Origin: Phocoena phocoena
Taxonomy: Eukaryota; Chordata; Mammalia; Artiodactyla; Phocoenidae
Assembly (NCBI RefSeq): GCF_963924675.1
Contig: NC_089225.1
Coordinates: forward strand, 108,576,313 to 108,640,312
Length of the DNA stretch: 64,000 nucleotides
Reading direction: 5' to 3'
Shown here: positions 37,215-49,890 of the stretch, piece after piece
How positions within the stretch are numbered: the first letter of the stretch is position 1
Layout: the number at the start of each line of letters is the position of its first letter
Notes under the pieces: generated by a model
What the model was told of the DNA's origin: nothing
What the model saw: only the letters and a program-made list of their open reading frames with translations
Database searches by the model: none
Translations under genes and position numbers: made by a program

Positions 37215-37380
37215 ACTTTATTTTATTTTTAAAATATTTATTTATTTATTTATTTTGGCTGCACCCGGTCTTAGTTGCGGCACATGGGATCTTTAGTTGT
37301 GGCATGCAGACTCTTAGTTGAGGCATGAGAACTCTTGCGGCATGCATGCGGGATCTAGTTCCCCGACCAGGGATAGAACC
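37215..37380 (-). mobile_element. Truncated short CHR SINE
   Basis: (TTTA)n tail then 'ggctgcacccggtcttagtt' through 'ccccgaccagggatagaacc'. The head is missing. Confidence 0.82.
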
Positions 37381-37839
37381 CTCCTCTGCTTTGCAAAAAC
37401 CCTTCAGTGGCTCTGGTGCCCAGAGGATAACGTCCTTGCTCCTGAGTCAAACAGAGGCTGCTTTGAGTCCTGATGCAGCTCACCTTCCAGACTCCCCACC
37501 ACCTGACCAGTGGCTCAGCAGCAAATGCAAATCCCTGTCATCCTCCCAACTCGCCTAGTAGTCTCCTGCCTTTTTGTATTTTCCTGGAAAATTCCCTCCA
37601 TCCCCTCGCCTTTCAGTTCAAATCTCCAAACCAGGCTGGGGTAATCCGTCCTCTGGAGAGGCTCCCCTGACACCTCCGGCAGAGCTATAACTCTTTCTCC
37701 TGCTGTACCGTCCCTCCCCCATAACACCCTTAGATTTTTGCACTTATGTATCACGCTACATTGTAATTAATTGATACAAAAATCACCAATCTCCGTGGAG
37801 ATGCAGGACACCCTCCCCTCTGTGCCCTTATTAGCCAGC

Positions 37840-38265
37840 TCCTTGCTGTCATAACAAGGTACCACAGACCTGGGGGCCTAAACAACAGAAATTTATTTTC
37901 TCAAAATTCTGGAGACCAGAAGTCTGAGATCAAGGTGTCGGCAGGGTCAGATTCTTCTGAGGCCTCTATCCTTTTCTCGCAGATGACTTCTCTGTGTGTC
38001 TTCACATGGTCTTCCCTCGGAGCCTGTCTGCGTCCAAATGTCTTCTTATTGATGTAAGGACACCAGTTGTATTGGATTAGGGCCCATCCTAATGGCCTCG
38101 TTTTAACTTGATTACCTCCTTAAAATTACCTCATTTTTACTTGATTACCTCCTTAACTTGATTACCTACCTATCTCCCAATACGGCCACATTCTTAGGTA
38201 CTAGAGGATTAGGACTTCAACGTATGAATGTTGGGAGCGGGGACACAAGTCAGCCCATAACAAGA
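37840..38265. mobile_element. Ancient mammalian interspersed repeat, family not assigned
   Basis: 'taacaaggtaccacagacct', 'cctaaacaacagaaatttat' and 'agtcagcccataacaag' are widespread in mammalian genomes. A related copy in the other orientation lies at 45,620-45,930. Confidence 0.6.
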
Positions 38266-38344
38266 CCCTTCTCTCCTCTTTCTCCCTCTGAGCTCCTTCG
38301 AGCCTCAGCTTCCTGGGAGGCCTAGCCCTGAAGGTTCAAGGACT

Positions 38345-38530
38345 TGGGAATCACATAGTCCAAGTTCAAATTCTGCCTCTCATCAATTCCTTGGGAGACG
38401 TGTCTGAACCTCAGGTCTTCATCTCTAGAATGAGACCATCAAGCTTGCTCTGGGGGACATGTGTGTGGACTAGAGTCGCTGGTCAAGTGTCTGGTGTGTG
38501 GCCGGTGGGCAGTATACGGGAGCCGTCACT
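38345..38530 (+). mobile_element. MIR-like fragment
   Basis: 'gtccaagttcaaattctgcc' and 'ctgaacctcaggtcttcatc' match the MIR layout. Confidence 0.5.
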
Positions 38531-38539
38531 GTCCCGCAT

Positions 38540-38740
38540 TGCGGAACTTTCCGCGATGATGGAAATCTTCTATATTTGTGCTGTCCCGTGTGGTAGCTGC
38601 TAAACCACATGCAGCTGAAATGTGGCTAGTGTGACCGAGGAACTGAAAATTTAATTTTAATTAATTGAACTTGAAATTGAAGTAGCCACATGTGGCTAGT
38701 GGCTACCGCATTGGGCTGCAAAGCTGGGTTCACCAGGGGT
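38540..38740. mobile_element. DNA transposon relic, internal fragment
   Basis: 'tgatggaaatcttctatatt', 'gctgaaatgtggctagtgtg' and 'ccacatgtggctagtggcta' are mammalian-wide wording of a family with TIRs like those of 3955-4262. Confidence 0.5.
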
Positions 38741-38850
38741 CTCCAGCGTGTCCCAGAGTGTTCCTGCATTAGGCCCTGATATGCTCTGTCCTGGCAGTGA
38801 ATCCATTCCCCTGGCCATGTCCCCACACCAGATGCTCCTCTGTGGCCCCT

Positions 38851-38867
38851 GGGGGGGGGGGGGGGGG
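38851..38867 (+). repeat. G17 homopolymer
   Basis: A run of 17 G directly follows 'tgtggcccct'. Its length is uncertain in any assembly. Confidence 0.9.
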
Positions 38868-39939
38868 CGTGTCTCACTTATTTTGCCTCTGGAAAGCATT
38901 GCCCAGTGCAGTGGGGGCCAGAGTGTGCTGACCCGCAGGCAGGACAAGGAGCCACTGTGTCTCTAGGAGCAGCCCTTTGAAAGGGCAAGGGGAAAATTGT
39001 GCAGCCCCTTAGTACCTCAGAATGTGGCTGTATTTGGAGATAGGGTCTATAAAGAGGATTTGCCCTTCTCAGGTAGCACCAAACCCTTCTCCACCTGGAT
39101 GTCCCATAGGGCAGCAAAAACTCACCTCCAATTTCACTCCCTCTCCTCCAGCTGTCTTAGCTGGGAAGGAGGGGCTTATCCCAAATTGCCTCTGCCTCTC
39201 CTCCAGCTACCCTCCGAAGTCCACTTCTCCGTCTCCCCAGCCCCTCCCAGTAATCCAGGGCAGCCACCTGCCCCGATTGCTTAAAAGCCTGGATCACAGT
39301 CCTCAGCTTTGTGACTTAGCCCCGCCCAGGGTTGAGATGGCTCAAGGGCTTCCTGTTGCCTTCAGAACTCAGCCTAAAAGACCAACCCCCTTATCAGGTT
39401 TACAAAGGCCCAGTCTGACCTGCCCGCCCCCAGGCTCATCTCTTCAAGTATTTTCCTTCCTTTAGGCTACAGTTTCCCTTTTTTCCAGAGATATGTGCTT
39501 TCTTGCCTCCAGGTCTTTGCACAATCTCATCTCTTGGCCTGGAACAGGGGTCCCCGGTTAGGGATAACTCCTGCTCACATTTTCCGTCTCACTTTATCTT
39601 TTTCTCCAGGAAGCCTTCTCGGATGGAACTGTGTATCCCTGTTCCGGCATCCCACAGGCCTGTCCAAGTACTTTCTTTCCTGCATTCATGCATGCATTCA
39701 CCCACTCCTCGAACTGTTTGTCGTGCAACTAACTACTAAATGCCGGACGCTGCTTTAGATGCTGGAGACACGATGCAGGGCAAGAAAGACAGTCCCGAGC
39801 CGCCTGGAGGTCACTTACATTCTTGAAGGGGAACATTAAAGATGAAAAAGAGTGAACACAAAAATAAAAAACCCCATACAAATTGTGTCCCAGGAAGAAA
39901 AGAAACAGATGCTAAAACCTGTGGCTCTGACACCACCGG

Positions 39940-40900
39940 TGGGGGCGAAGAGACGCCCGGCAGGGGCGCCACCTCCGGCTGCGCGCGCGGCCGGCAGGGG
40001 GCGCGGAGGGGCGGAGCTGGAGACAGCGGTCCAGGCCCCGCCCCTCCGGGCCCCGCCCCCCAGCCCGGCTCGGCCCCGGCCCCGGCCCCGCCCCCGCCCG
40101 CTGTGCGCGCGCTGGCCCGGCAGCATGGCGGCGGCGGCGGGTGCCCCTCAGCCGGGTCCGCCGCAGCCGCCTCCGCCGCCGCCGCCTGAGGAGTCGTCCG
40201 ACAGCGAGCCCGAGGCGGAGCCCGGCTCCCCGCAGAAGCTCATCCGCAAGGTGTCCACGTCGGGCCAGATCCGCCAGAAGGTGAGCCCGCGGCGGCGGCC
40301 CGGGCGCGCGCCCCTCACGCCGCGGCAGCCCCGTGAGGCCCGCAGTTCGGCCCGAGCAGCCGCCCAGGCCCGGCCCGGCCCGGCCTAGGGTCCCGCCGGG
40401 CGCCGCTGCTCGGACGGAGCGCGCTCCGCGGGGTAACGGACCAGGCGCCCGGGGCTGAGCGCGCCTCCCGGCGGGGCGGCGGCGGGGACCCCGGGACGGG
40501 GAGCAGGTGGGCGCCGCGCGGGGCCGGGCCGGCAGGGCGCTTGGCGGGGCGGGCCGCGAGGAAGCCCCGTGCCGCGAGGACCGGGAGGGACAGGCCTGCA
40601 GGCTGGGGGGCGAGCGCACCAGAAATGGGGACTTCTGGCTGCGTCCGGCCGGCGAGCGCTCCCCGACCCGGGTTCTGCACATTTCTGAGGACGGATCGGG
40701 CTCTTTCTCGCTGGGTGCTCTGCACTCACCTGTGGCCCCTGAGAAATTCGATTGGACCCAGGTGTGGGGCTCTTCCTTCCCCTCGCGTGGATTTTCGTGC
40801 GGGAAAGGGCAGGGATGCGCGTCCCGTGACCATCTCTCTCTCCCTCCTCGGGAAAGCGGGGAGAGGGGGGCTGTCCCTGGCTGCGCACCCGCTTGGCATC
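39940..40900 (+). promoter_or_regulatory. DGKD: CpG island and GC-box promoter of DGKD
   Basis: The block is sharply GC- and CpG-rich and surrounds the DGKD start. GC boxes (CCCCGCCCC type, Sp1/KLF sites) lie at 40036-40044, 40051-40060 and 40086-40099, within 90 bases upstream of the ATG. There is no TATA box, as expected for a housekeeping-type promoter. The start site is inferred. Confidence 0.85.
40125..40280 (+). CDS. DGKD: Diacylglycerol kinase delta, first coding exon (long delta-2 N-terminus)
   Basis: DGK-delta is a type II enzyme that phosphorylates diacylglycerol to phosphatidic acid, with PH, two C1, split catalytic and SAM domains. Only the first 52 codons are here: an Ala run, a Pro-rich run (residues 15-21), an acidic Ser stretch [15 protein letters not shown], then [15 protein letters not shown]. 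This is the known delta-2 leader that precedes the PH domain, nearly identical to human. The ATG has A at -3 and G at +4. The exon ends in phase 0 at AAG|gtgagc. The next exon lies beyond the window. Confidence 0.95.
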
Positions 40901-41299
40901 TCGCTCTCGGTGGAGAACTCCAGACGCGAAGTATTAGCTGCAGAAAGACGCATTTCCTTTCTGCAGGAGTAAAGTTGCACCCTTTGTTTTCCCATTGCGG
41001 TTTCTGTTGCAAACTGCTTTTGGGTTTTGCTGCAGGTGAGCCCTCTGTGTTAGCACACGGCTTCCTCAGGCAGGTGGTTGGACAGGTGGCTGAGGGCAGA
41101 CTAGGTCTGTGGGCAGCCTGGGCAGATCCAGCTGGCACAGACTATCTCATCCCGCTGCAGTGCGCTTTTCCTCCAGGGCCAGTGAGTTCAGCTGGTACTT
41201 TTACCGTGGGAGCCGTTTCTTAATCTTATGTCAGCCTCTGATACCCCCTGGGATGGGGTAATCTTTTGTCCCAATGTTACAAACAGTTTTACTGTGAAG

Positions 41300-41600
41300 T
41301 GCTCCAGTTATTCAGCGCATAGGTATTGAACACCTCCTTTGTTCCAGGTATAACAGTAATAGTAATAATTATAACTAGCAATTCTCCAGTGCTTACTTTG
41401 TGCCAGGCACTCTTCTTGGGTTAAGTTTACGGCACTTTACACGGGTTAACTCATTAGCACTGGTGATAACCCACCGTGTTGGGTGTTGTCTGTCATTCCC
41501 TTCGTATGGAATTGGAGGTGGAGAGGGTAAATGTCTTGCCCAGGGTGTCACTGGTAGTAACTTGGATCTGGATCTGAACTATGGTCAGGATCCCAAGATG
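41300..41600 (-). mobile_element. MIR
   Basis: 'acctcctttgttccaggtat' and 'actttgtgccaggcactctt' with a later 'cttgcccagggtgtcactgg' suggest one or two overlapping MIR copies in reverse. Confidence 0.6.
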
Positions 41601-42929
41601 GAAGGCAGTTTCTCCATTTCGGGGTTCCCAGCCTGTAGGAGGTGGACATCTGTCCATGTGACAGTATGATGTAGTAAGTGCTGTGGAAGCTTAGAGGACT
41701 GAGAATCCAGCTACCCTGGGAGGCAGGATCTTGCGGGAAACAGTTTGTCAGGCTAAGTAAGGAAAGAGGGACTTTCCACCTAGTTGAATGTTGTATCTAC
41801 AGGTTTAGGCACACCTGGGAATGGTCAGAAGGTGAGTGGGTCAGATTGAGAGGAATGAGGAAGAGGCTGGAAAGGTAGATCAGGCTGGATTTTGAAAGGA
41901 TAGCCCTGGAGTTGGGTTTGTGGCCTTGGGCAAGAGGGAGCCACTAAGGATTATTCAGAGCCTGAGAGTGATGGGTCAGAGGTGCTTTTAGAAAGATCTC
42001 CAAGTAACCCTAAATGGTACTGATAGGAGTTGTTCTCACCTGTTGCTTGGTCCTCAAGCATGGTGTGTGCCCAGTATGGGGTGGATCATGTGATTTACAA
42101 CTGTCATTAAGATTTGATCTCTCAGAGATTCCACTGTTTGTCCAGAATTCTGTTCTTAAGGAGTCTTTTTTTTTTCCCTCTTAAAACAATAGCTGTTACA
42201 CCAGCTGTTCTGGCTGAGGAGTGATGGGTAGAGTGTTAAAAATACACCCCGAGGACTTGAGTTTCTGAATACAGTCACATCTGCTGTACAGATAGCTTAA
42301 GGTTGAGTTTCTTTTGGGTTGTTAGAGATTGGTGGAATGTGAGGTTTACTGTGTGTGTGGTAGCTCCCAACCTCCCTTCCCCACTCCCCCTTTTAAAGCA
42401 GATAAGCCATTCAGAAAATTCCTCTGGTATATGTGGTACACAGGGGAAATATCCAGAATGGTATGGGGTATCATTCTGAGTCCAAAAAGGAGCGACCCAC
42501 TTTAAGTATTTAAAACAGAGGGAGTTCAATGGGGAGTGGTCGCACAGGTGCTGAAGAATTGAGAATGCAAACAGTGGGCAGTGAGGTAACCCCGCGATGA
42601 GGCAGCAAACAGGAAGCTGGAAGACAAGCCGGGAGGCAGCACATCAGGAACAACTACGACTCGCCAGAGGCTGGAACCACCATGGGTCATCTGGCGTGGG
42701 CTGGAGGCCTGGAAGGACACAGCTGCTCCTGGAGACTCACCCCATGCCCCCTCCTGCCTGGGAAACCCAGCCTGCAGGGATCAGCAGTTTGGAGTAGAGC
42801 AGGAGAGTGAGGAGTGGAACTGAGGACAAGCTGGCCCAGGACCAGAGCTGTCTGTATGGCAGGTTTTTGAAACATCAGTCCAGTGCAAGCTAGAGCTGTC
42901 TTAATGGGAAAGAAAAGGGGGTATCTTAT

Positions 42930-43090
42930 GACAGCGCTTCTCGGATTTTCATGTGCGGACACGTCCCCTCGGGATCTTGTTAAAATGCAGATTCTGGTTG
43001 AGTAGGTCTGGAGTGGGGCTAGAGGTTCTGCATTTATCACCTCCCAGGAGATGCTGCTGCTGCTGGTCATGGACCAGACTTTGAGAAATA
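42930..43090 (+). mobile_element. MER5A-type DNA transposon fragment
   Basis: 'gatcttgttaaaatgcagat', 'tctggttgagtaggtctgga' and 'actttgagaaat' follow MER5A order. Confidence 0.75.
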
Positions 43091-43639
43091 AGGCCATAAG
43101 GACATGTGTAAAGAGAAGCCTTATCAAACGCCAAAAAAAATCTTTATTCGTGAGGTTCTTTTAAAACTTTTTCCCAAGTCTTTGATGGGGAAAGTCTTTG
43201 AAAATTTGATGTGTATAGATTTGAGATGGCTGTTTATTAGTTTAGCATTTCATGTACGTCTGATATTTTCATATGTTCCAACTCTCCCCAGCAAACACAT
43301 TACTTCATTTCATTTCCTTACCATAGTACACAGTAGTGACTTTATAGGACCACATGGCTAGTGTGGAAAAAAGAAAATGGAACTAATACACTGGTAAATT
43401 AGCTTATGAACACATTATAAGGTATTCTGAAATTTGAGTAGAGAACAGTGTGATTCTGTGAAGCCTTATCAGTTAAGATGGAGCTTAATTTATTTAAAAA
43501 TTTTAAAAAAGTTAACATTTTTTGGCTTTGTGCATTAACATGCTTATATTCTTAATTTCACATTTAAACAAAGTATTTTTTCCATTGTGAAATGAAGACT
43601 AGTAGAAATTAAGTAAAATGTTCAAGTTGTAAAATACTT

Positions 43640-44650
43640 AAAAAACAGCTTTACTAAGATAAAATTCACATACCGTACAGCTCACTCATTTAAAGTGTAC
43701 AGTTCAGTGTTTTTTAGTATATTTACGGTTGTGTAATCATTACCACAGTCAGCTTTAGAACATTTTCATCACCCCAAAAAGAAACCCATGGGACTTCCCT
43801 GGTGGCACAGTGGTTAAGAATCCGCTTGCCAATACAGGGGACACAGGTTCGATCCCTGGTCCAGGAAGATCCCACATGCCGCAGAGCAACTAAGCCCGTG
43901 TGCCACAACTACTGAGCCTGCGCTCTAGAAGCCTTCGAGCCACAACTACTGAGCCCGCATGCCACAACTACTGAAGCCCGCACATCTAGAGCCCATGCTC
44001 CGAAACAGGAGAAGCCACTGCAATGAGAAGCCTGTGCACCACAACTAGAGAAAGCCCACGTGCAGCAGTGAAGACCCAGCGCAACGAAAAAAGATAGAAA
44101 CCATTAGCATTTACTCCCCATTTTTTCCCAACTCTCTCAACCCTAGGCAACTGCTAGTCTGCTTTCTATTTTGTGGATTTGCTGATTCTGGACATCTCAT
44201 ATAAATATAATATGTAGTATGTACCCTTTGTGTCTGGTTTCTTTCACTTAGTAAAATGTGTTCAAAATTCATCCATGTTGTAGCCTGTGCCAGTACTTCT
44301 TTTTGTTTTACTGCTGAGTAATATACCGTTTATTTACATTCATCTGTTGCTGGGCATTTGGGTGATTTTCACTTTTTGGCTATTCTGGATAATGCTGCTG
44401 TGAACATTCGTGTACATATTTCTGTGTGTACATATGTTTCATTTCTGGTGGATATGTACCTAGAAGTAGGTTTGCTGGGTCACATGGTAACTCTATGCTT
44501 AGTCTTTGAGAAACTGCCAGACTGTTTTCCAAAGTGACTGCACTATTTTACATTTCCACCAGTAAGGTATGAGGGTTCCAGTTTCTCCATGTCCTCAGTT
44601 GTTTTACCTTTTTGATTATAGCTATCCTAATGGGTGTGAAGTGGTATTAA
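43640..44650 (-). mobile_element. L1 fragment interrupted by SINE
   Basis: Antisense L1 wording 'aagtgtacagttcagtgttt' is followed after the SINE by 'caactgctagtctgctttct' and 'cctaatgggtgtgaagtggt'. Confidence 0.8.
43790..44094 (+). mobile_element. Long CHR SINE
   Basis: 'gggacttccctggtggcaca' head, full body and A-rich tail, inserted into the L1. Confidence 0.92.
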
Positions 44651-44652
44651 AG

Positions 44653-44874
44653 TTTTTGTTTTTGTTTTTTTAAATATTTATTTTTTGACTGTGTCGGGTC
44701 TTAGTTGCAGCACCTGGGATCTTTCGTTGCGGCACGTGGTCCTCTCTCTAGTTGTGGCTCGCAGGCTTAGTTGCCCCAAAGCATGTGGGATCTTAGTTCC
44801 CTGACCAGGGATGGAAGTGGCATCCCTTGCATTGCAAGATGGATTCTTAACTACTGGACCACCAGAGAAGTCCC
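44653..44874 (-). mobile_element. CHR SINE, diverged
   Basis: In reverse it reads 'gggacttctctggtggtcca'. The tail is the T/A-rich stretch at 44655-44690. Confidence 0.85.
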
Positions 44875-44924
44875 TAAAAGGTTTTTTTTAAAGCTAGTAT
44901 GTAGCAGTATTTAAGAGTCTAAAC

Positions 44925-45215
44925 TTTGGTGTCACGAACAAGTCTCCAAACCTCTCAAGACTTGGTTTCCTTATCTGTAAATAGGGAAAATACTAGTTCT
45001 TGGGTAACGAGTGGTGACAGTAAATGTTAGGTGTGTGTTCCTGAGCCTCAGTTTCTATCTCTGCAAAATATAAATGATAATAATAGTTCTCAGATCTGTA
45101 AAATAAAAATGATGATGATAACTCATAGAATCAAGTGGAGTAGTCTTTGTGCAATGCTTACTTAGCGTCGAGCCTGGCATATTATGAGCATTCAATAAAT
45201 GGTTGCTTTTATGAT
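44925..45215 (+). mobile_element. MIR
   Basis: 'ttggtttccttatctgtaaa', 'tgagcctcagtttctatctc' and 'gcattcaataaatggttgct' suggest a MIR with internal duplication. Confidence 0.65.
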
Positions 45216-45619
45216 TATTTCTGTCTTTCTGATTGTTCACTTTTTATATCTTGACCACTAGCCATCCCCCTGAACCCCTCCACCCCCAGCTCAAGCTGAT
45301 CTGGGTGAGTCTCCATCTCTAGCAGCCAGAATAGCAAATAAAAACAAATCTGGCAGACAATTAACAGTGAGTATCTTTTTTAAAAATTGTTAATTTATTG
45401 AATACTAGTGGGAATAGCATGGGCTAGGTGTTATTTTCTTTATTTCACAGATTCAGTTTAACTGAGCAAATAGTGGAGACCTTAAAATTGTTCTGTGTGC
45501 TGGCACTTGGGGGGACCTTCCTGAGCAACAAAGAACACCCCTAGAGCTAGTAGTCTGAAGAAGGCGTTAATAGAATAACCACATAGGTACTGTAGGGTTG
45601 TTTTGGTGATGAAAGGACT

Positions 45620-45930
45620 CTAAATCTAATGTCTGGTGTCTTTGTAAAAGAAAGAGGAGAAAGATTTGGACACAAAGGAACACACAGAGAAAAAAGCCAT
45701 ATGAAAACAGAGCCAGCGATTTAGATCTGTGCTGTCACAAACCAAGGACCAGGTGGGGCCCCTAGAAGAGGTAATAGAATCTCCCCTGGATCCTTTAGAG
45801 GGAGCGTGGCCCTGCTGACACCTTGATTTTGGACTTCTAGCTTCCTGGATTGTGGAACAACACATTTCTGTTGTTTAAGCCTCCCAGTTTGTGGCCTTGG
45901 TTATAGGGCAGCCACAGGAAACTAATGTAG
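45620..45930. mobile_element. Ancient mammalian interspersed repeat, family not assigned
   Basis: 'tttctgttgtttaagcctcc' and 'ggcagccacaggaaactaat' mirror the copy at 37,840-38,265. Confidence 0.55.
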
Positions 45931-47189
45931 GGCATATACTGACTCTGAAGGGGATGTCGAGGGGCTGAAGCAGTCAGAAATGCCTGTGGGACCTGAGGTA
46001 TTGGAATCTGCCAAAGGGCAGCAATCCTTGGTGAGCTCCCTCAATTTGGTTTAGGATGCCAAAAAGCCACTTCCAAGGAATGAGGAGGATTAGAAGTAGG
46101 ACTTCCAAAGGCTGCAGTCATGCTTCATAGCATGTCAATTCTCTGAAATTAAGGTAATCCCAGAGTGCTGTTGTTTTTAGGTGCTTAACAGAAGCAACTT
46201 CAGTCCTCTGTAGAGGGAGGTGACATCATCCAGTCGTCCAGTTATTTTCACAAGCCATGTTGTAAATTCATTGTTTTGTCTTCAGTGAAGAACAGACACA
46301 CGGGGAGGCAAGGCCATGTGAATTAAAACCAAGGGAAACAGCAGACTATAAAGACAGATAAACAGGGGCTCTAGACATCAGGCACAGATTTTGAAACAAC
46401 TATGCTTACTATGTTTAAGGAGATAAAAGACCAGACTGAGAATTCTGGCAGAGAACTAGAAACTAAAAAAGAACCAAATGAAAATTCTAAAACTGGCAAA
46501 TGTAATAAAGTTAAGTTCTCAAAGGAAGAGTAGAATAGACACGGCTGAAGAAAGAATTCAGTGGCGCAGAAGACAGCTCAAAAGAAAATTACCCATAAGG
46601 AAGCCTGGAGACAAAAAAAAGTGGAGAAATTAGCAGATAAGGCAGGAGTCAGAGATAATAGTGAAAAGGTCTTTTATGAGAAAATTGGGCAGAAACAACA
46701 TTTGTAAAGATAATGCCTGAGAACTTCCCACAACTATTAAAAGGCACCACCCACAGATTCAGTAGCCTGTGAACACAAAGAAAGCCTCACCTATCACTTA
46801 ATAAAACTGCTGAAAACCACAGATGAAGAGTCTTGAAAGCAACTGGAGACAGATTACCCTCAAAAGAGCAACAGTGAGACTGACAGCTGTGTTCTTAACA
46901 GAAGCCATGGAAGCAGAAGTCAATCAAAATTTAAGTGCTGGAAGAAACTGCTAACCCTAATTCATTACTCAGCCAAAAGATCCTTCAGAAATAAAGCTGA
47001 AATAAAGATGTTTTCAAATAAACAAAATCAATTTTTTGTGTGCAGACCCATAATGAAGGAAACATCGGGGGTGTTTTTGTTTGTGTCTGGCTAAAGGAAA
47101 ATGATCTTAGGTGAAGGGTTAGTGTTTCAGGAAGGAAAGAAGAGCAAAGAAAAGGGCACTGATATGGAAAACTGAATGATTATCAACTG

Positions 47190-48998
47190 CTAAATTTTTT
47201 TTTTAACATCTTTATTTGAGTATAATTGCTTTACAGTGGTGTGTTAGTTTCTGTTTTATATCAAAGTGAATCAGCCATACATATACATATATCCCCATAT
47301 CTCTTCCCTCTTGCGTCTCCCTCCCAACCTCCCTATCCCACCCCTCTAGGTAGTCACAAAGCACCCAGCTGATCTCCCTGTGCTGTGCGGCTGCTTCCCA
47401 CTAGCTATCTCTTTTACATTTGGTAGTGTATGTATGTCCATGCCACTCTCTCACTTCTTCCCAGCTTACCCTTCCCACTCCCCATGTCCTTAAGTCCATC
47501 CTCTATGTCTGCATCTTTATTTTGTCCTGCCCCTAGGTTCTTCAGAACCTTTTTTTTTTTTAGATTCTATATATGTGTGTTAGCATACGGTATTTGTTTT
47601 TCTCTTTCTGACTTAACTTCACTCTGTATGACAGTCTCTAGGTCCATCCACCTCACTACAAATAACTGAACTTCGTTTCTTTTTATGGCTGAGTAATATT
47701 CCATTGTATATATATGTGCCACATCTTCTTTATCCATTCATCTGTTGATGGACACTTAGGTTGCTTCCATGTCCTGGCTGTTGTAAATAGAGCTGCAGTG
47801 AACATTGTGGTACATGACTCTTTTTGAATTATGGTTTTCTCAGGGTATATGCCCAACAGTGGGATTGCTGGGTCATATGGTAGTTCTATTTTTAGTTTTT
47901 TTAAGGAACCTCCATACTGTTCTCCATAGTGGCTGTATTAATTTTGCATTCCCACCAACAGTGCAAGAGGGTTCCCTTTTCTCCACACCCTCTCCAGCAT
48001 TTATTGTTTGTAGATTTTTTGATGATGACCATTCTGACCAGTGTGAGGTGATACCTCATTGTAGTTTTGACTTGCATTTCTCTAATGATTACTGATGTTG
48101 AGCATCCTTTCATGTGTTTGTTGGCAATCTGTATATCTTCTTTGGAGAAATGTCTATTTAGATCTTCTGCCCATTTTTGGATTGGGTTGTTTGTTTTTTT
48201 GATATTGAGCTGCATGAGCTGCTGGTAAATTTTGGAGATTAATCCTTTGTCAGTTGCTTCATTTGCAAATATTTTCTCCCATTCTGAGGGCTGTCTTTTC
48301 ATTTTGTTTATGTTTTCCTTTGCTGTGCAAAAGCTTTTAAGTTTCATTAAGTCGCATTTGTTTATTTTTGTTTTTATTTCCATTTCTCTAGGAGATAGGT
48401 CAAAAAGGATCTTGCTGTGATTGATGTCATAGAGTGTTCTGCCTATGTTTTCCTCTAAGAGTTTTATAGTGTCTGGCCTTACATTTAGGTCCTTAATCCA
48501 TTTTGAGTTTATTTTTGTGTATGGTGTTAGGAAGTGTTCTAATTTCATTCTTTTACATGTAGCCATCCAATTTTCCCAGCCCCACTTATTGAAGAGGCTG
48601 TATATTGTATATTCTTGCCTCCTTTATCAAAAATAAGGTGACCATATGTGCGTGGGTTTATCTCTGGGCTTTCTATCCTCTTCCATTGATCTATATTTCT
48701 ATTTTTGTGCCAGTTCCATACTGTCTTGATTGCTGTAGCTTTGTAGTATAGTCTGAAGTCAGGGAGCCTGATTCCTCCAGCTCCGTTTTTCTTTCTCAAG
48801 ATTGCTTTGGCTATTCGGGATCTTTTGTGTTTCCATACAAATTGTGAAATTTTTTGTTCTAGTTCTGTGAAAAATGCCAATGGTAGTTTGATAGGGATTG
48901 TATTGAATCTGTAGATTGCTTTGGGTAGTATAGTCATTTTCATAATGTTGATTCTTCCAATCCAAGAACATAGTATATCTCTCCATCTGTCTTTGGGT
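47190..48998 (-). mobile_element. 5'-truncated L1 with ORF2 C-terminus
   Basis: The T-rich tail starts near 47,197. Reverse-strand frames 48,566-47,901 and 48,943-48,545 encode recognisable ORF2p C-terminal sequence (for example [38 protein letters not shown]) split by a frameshift. It is comparatively young but dead. Confidence 0.9.
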
Positions 48999-49262
48999 TT
49001 GAAATATATATAGAATTAAAATACATAGCAACGGTATGTAAGTCAGAAGGGAGGTAAATGGTATAAAACTGTTTAAAGTTTTCCTTGCAATTCCAGGAAA
49101 AAGAAAAAAGAACCAATTAATATTAGGCAAGTCAGGGATACATGTTGTAATCTGTGCAGCAGCCACTAAATTGTGAAAGATAATATGGTATCTAAGCTAA
49201 AAGGCAAGAAAAATTGAATAATAAGAAATTCCAAATCTGAAAGAAGGCAAGAAAGGAGAGAA

Positions 49263-49500
49263 AAGGGAGAGGGAGGGATTGGGGGTTTGGGATTAGCAGA
49301 TGCAAACTGTTATGGATAAACAACAAGATCCTGTTGTATAGCACAGGGGACTATATTCATTATCCTGTGATAAACCATAATGAAAAAGAATCTAAAAAAG
49401 AATGTGTATATATATATATGTATAACTGAATCACTTTGCTGTACAGCAGAAGTTAACACAACACTGTAAATCAACTATACTTCAATAAAATTAAAAAAAA
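49263..49500 (+). mobile_element. L1 3' end insertion
   Basis: 'caactatacttcaataaaat' and an A-rich tail. A ggagagaaaagg-like duplication flanks it (about 49,254 and 49,502). Confidence 0.75.
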
Positions 49501-49714
49501 AGAGAGAAAAGGAAACATTGATCAAGTGGAACAAAGAGAAAGCAAACAGTAAGTGGATAGGCTTAAATCCCAATATAACAATAATCACGTTAAATATAAG
49601 TGAATTTGAATGCTCCCGTTAAAAGTCAGAGATTGTCAGACAGGTAAGAAAACAAAAGCAGACCAGGTTATTTAAGAGAGATATATTTAAAACAGAAGGA
49701 TATAAAAAGATTGA

Positions 49715-49890
49715 GGGCTTCCCTGGTGGCACAGTGGTTGAGGGTCCGCCTGCCGATGCAGGGGACACGGGTTCGTGCCCCGGTCCGGGAGGATCCCACA
49801 TGCCGCGGAGTGGCTGGGCCGGTGGGCCATGGCTGCTGAGCCTGCGCGTCCGGAGCCTGTGCTCCACAAAAAAAAAAAAAAAAAAAAAAA
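49715..49890 (+). mobile_element. Young CHR SINE
   Basis: 'gggcttccctggtggcacag' head and A23 tail. The flanking duplication is aaaagattga on both sides. Confidence 0.93.

Larger units (their letters stand above)
33020..39939. other. SAG-DGKD intergenic region
   Basis: This spacer of about 7 kb is close in size to that in human. It holds three CHR SINEs, MIRs, an L1 fragment in reverse, an ancient repeat (37840-38265), a DNA-transposon relic (about 38540-38740) and a G17 run. I find no spliceable coding exon. Stretches 33,020-34,400, 34,540-35,270, 35,780-36,490 and 38,870-39,940 are otherwise unrecognised. Confidence 0.7.

Noticed and set aside
39912..41138. 408-codon open frame on the minus strand across the DGKD CpG island
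   Set aside because: It is antisense to DGKD exon 1 and spans its intron. The length comes from GC-rich, stop-poor composition, and the protein is Arg/Pro/Ala low complexity with no recognisable domain.
47901..48943. Reverse-strand open frames of 221 and 132 codons
   Set aside because: They are fragments of L1 ORF2 in a truncated, frameshifted copy, and not a host gene.
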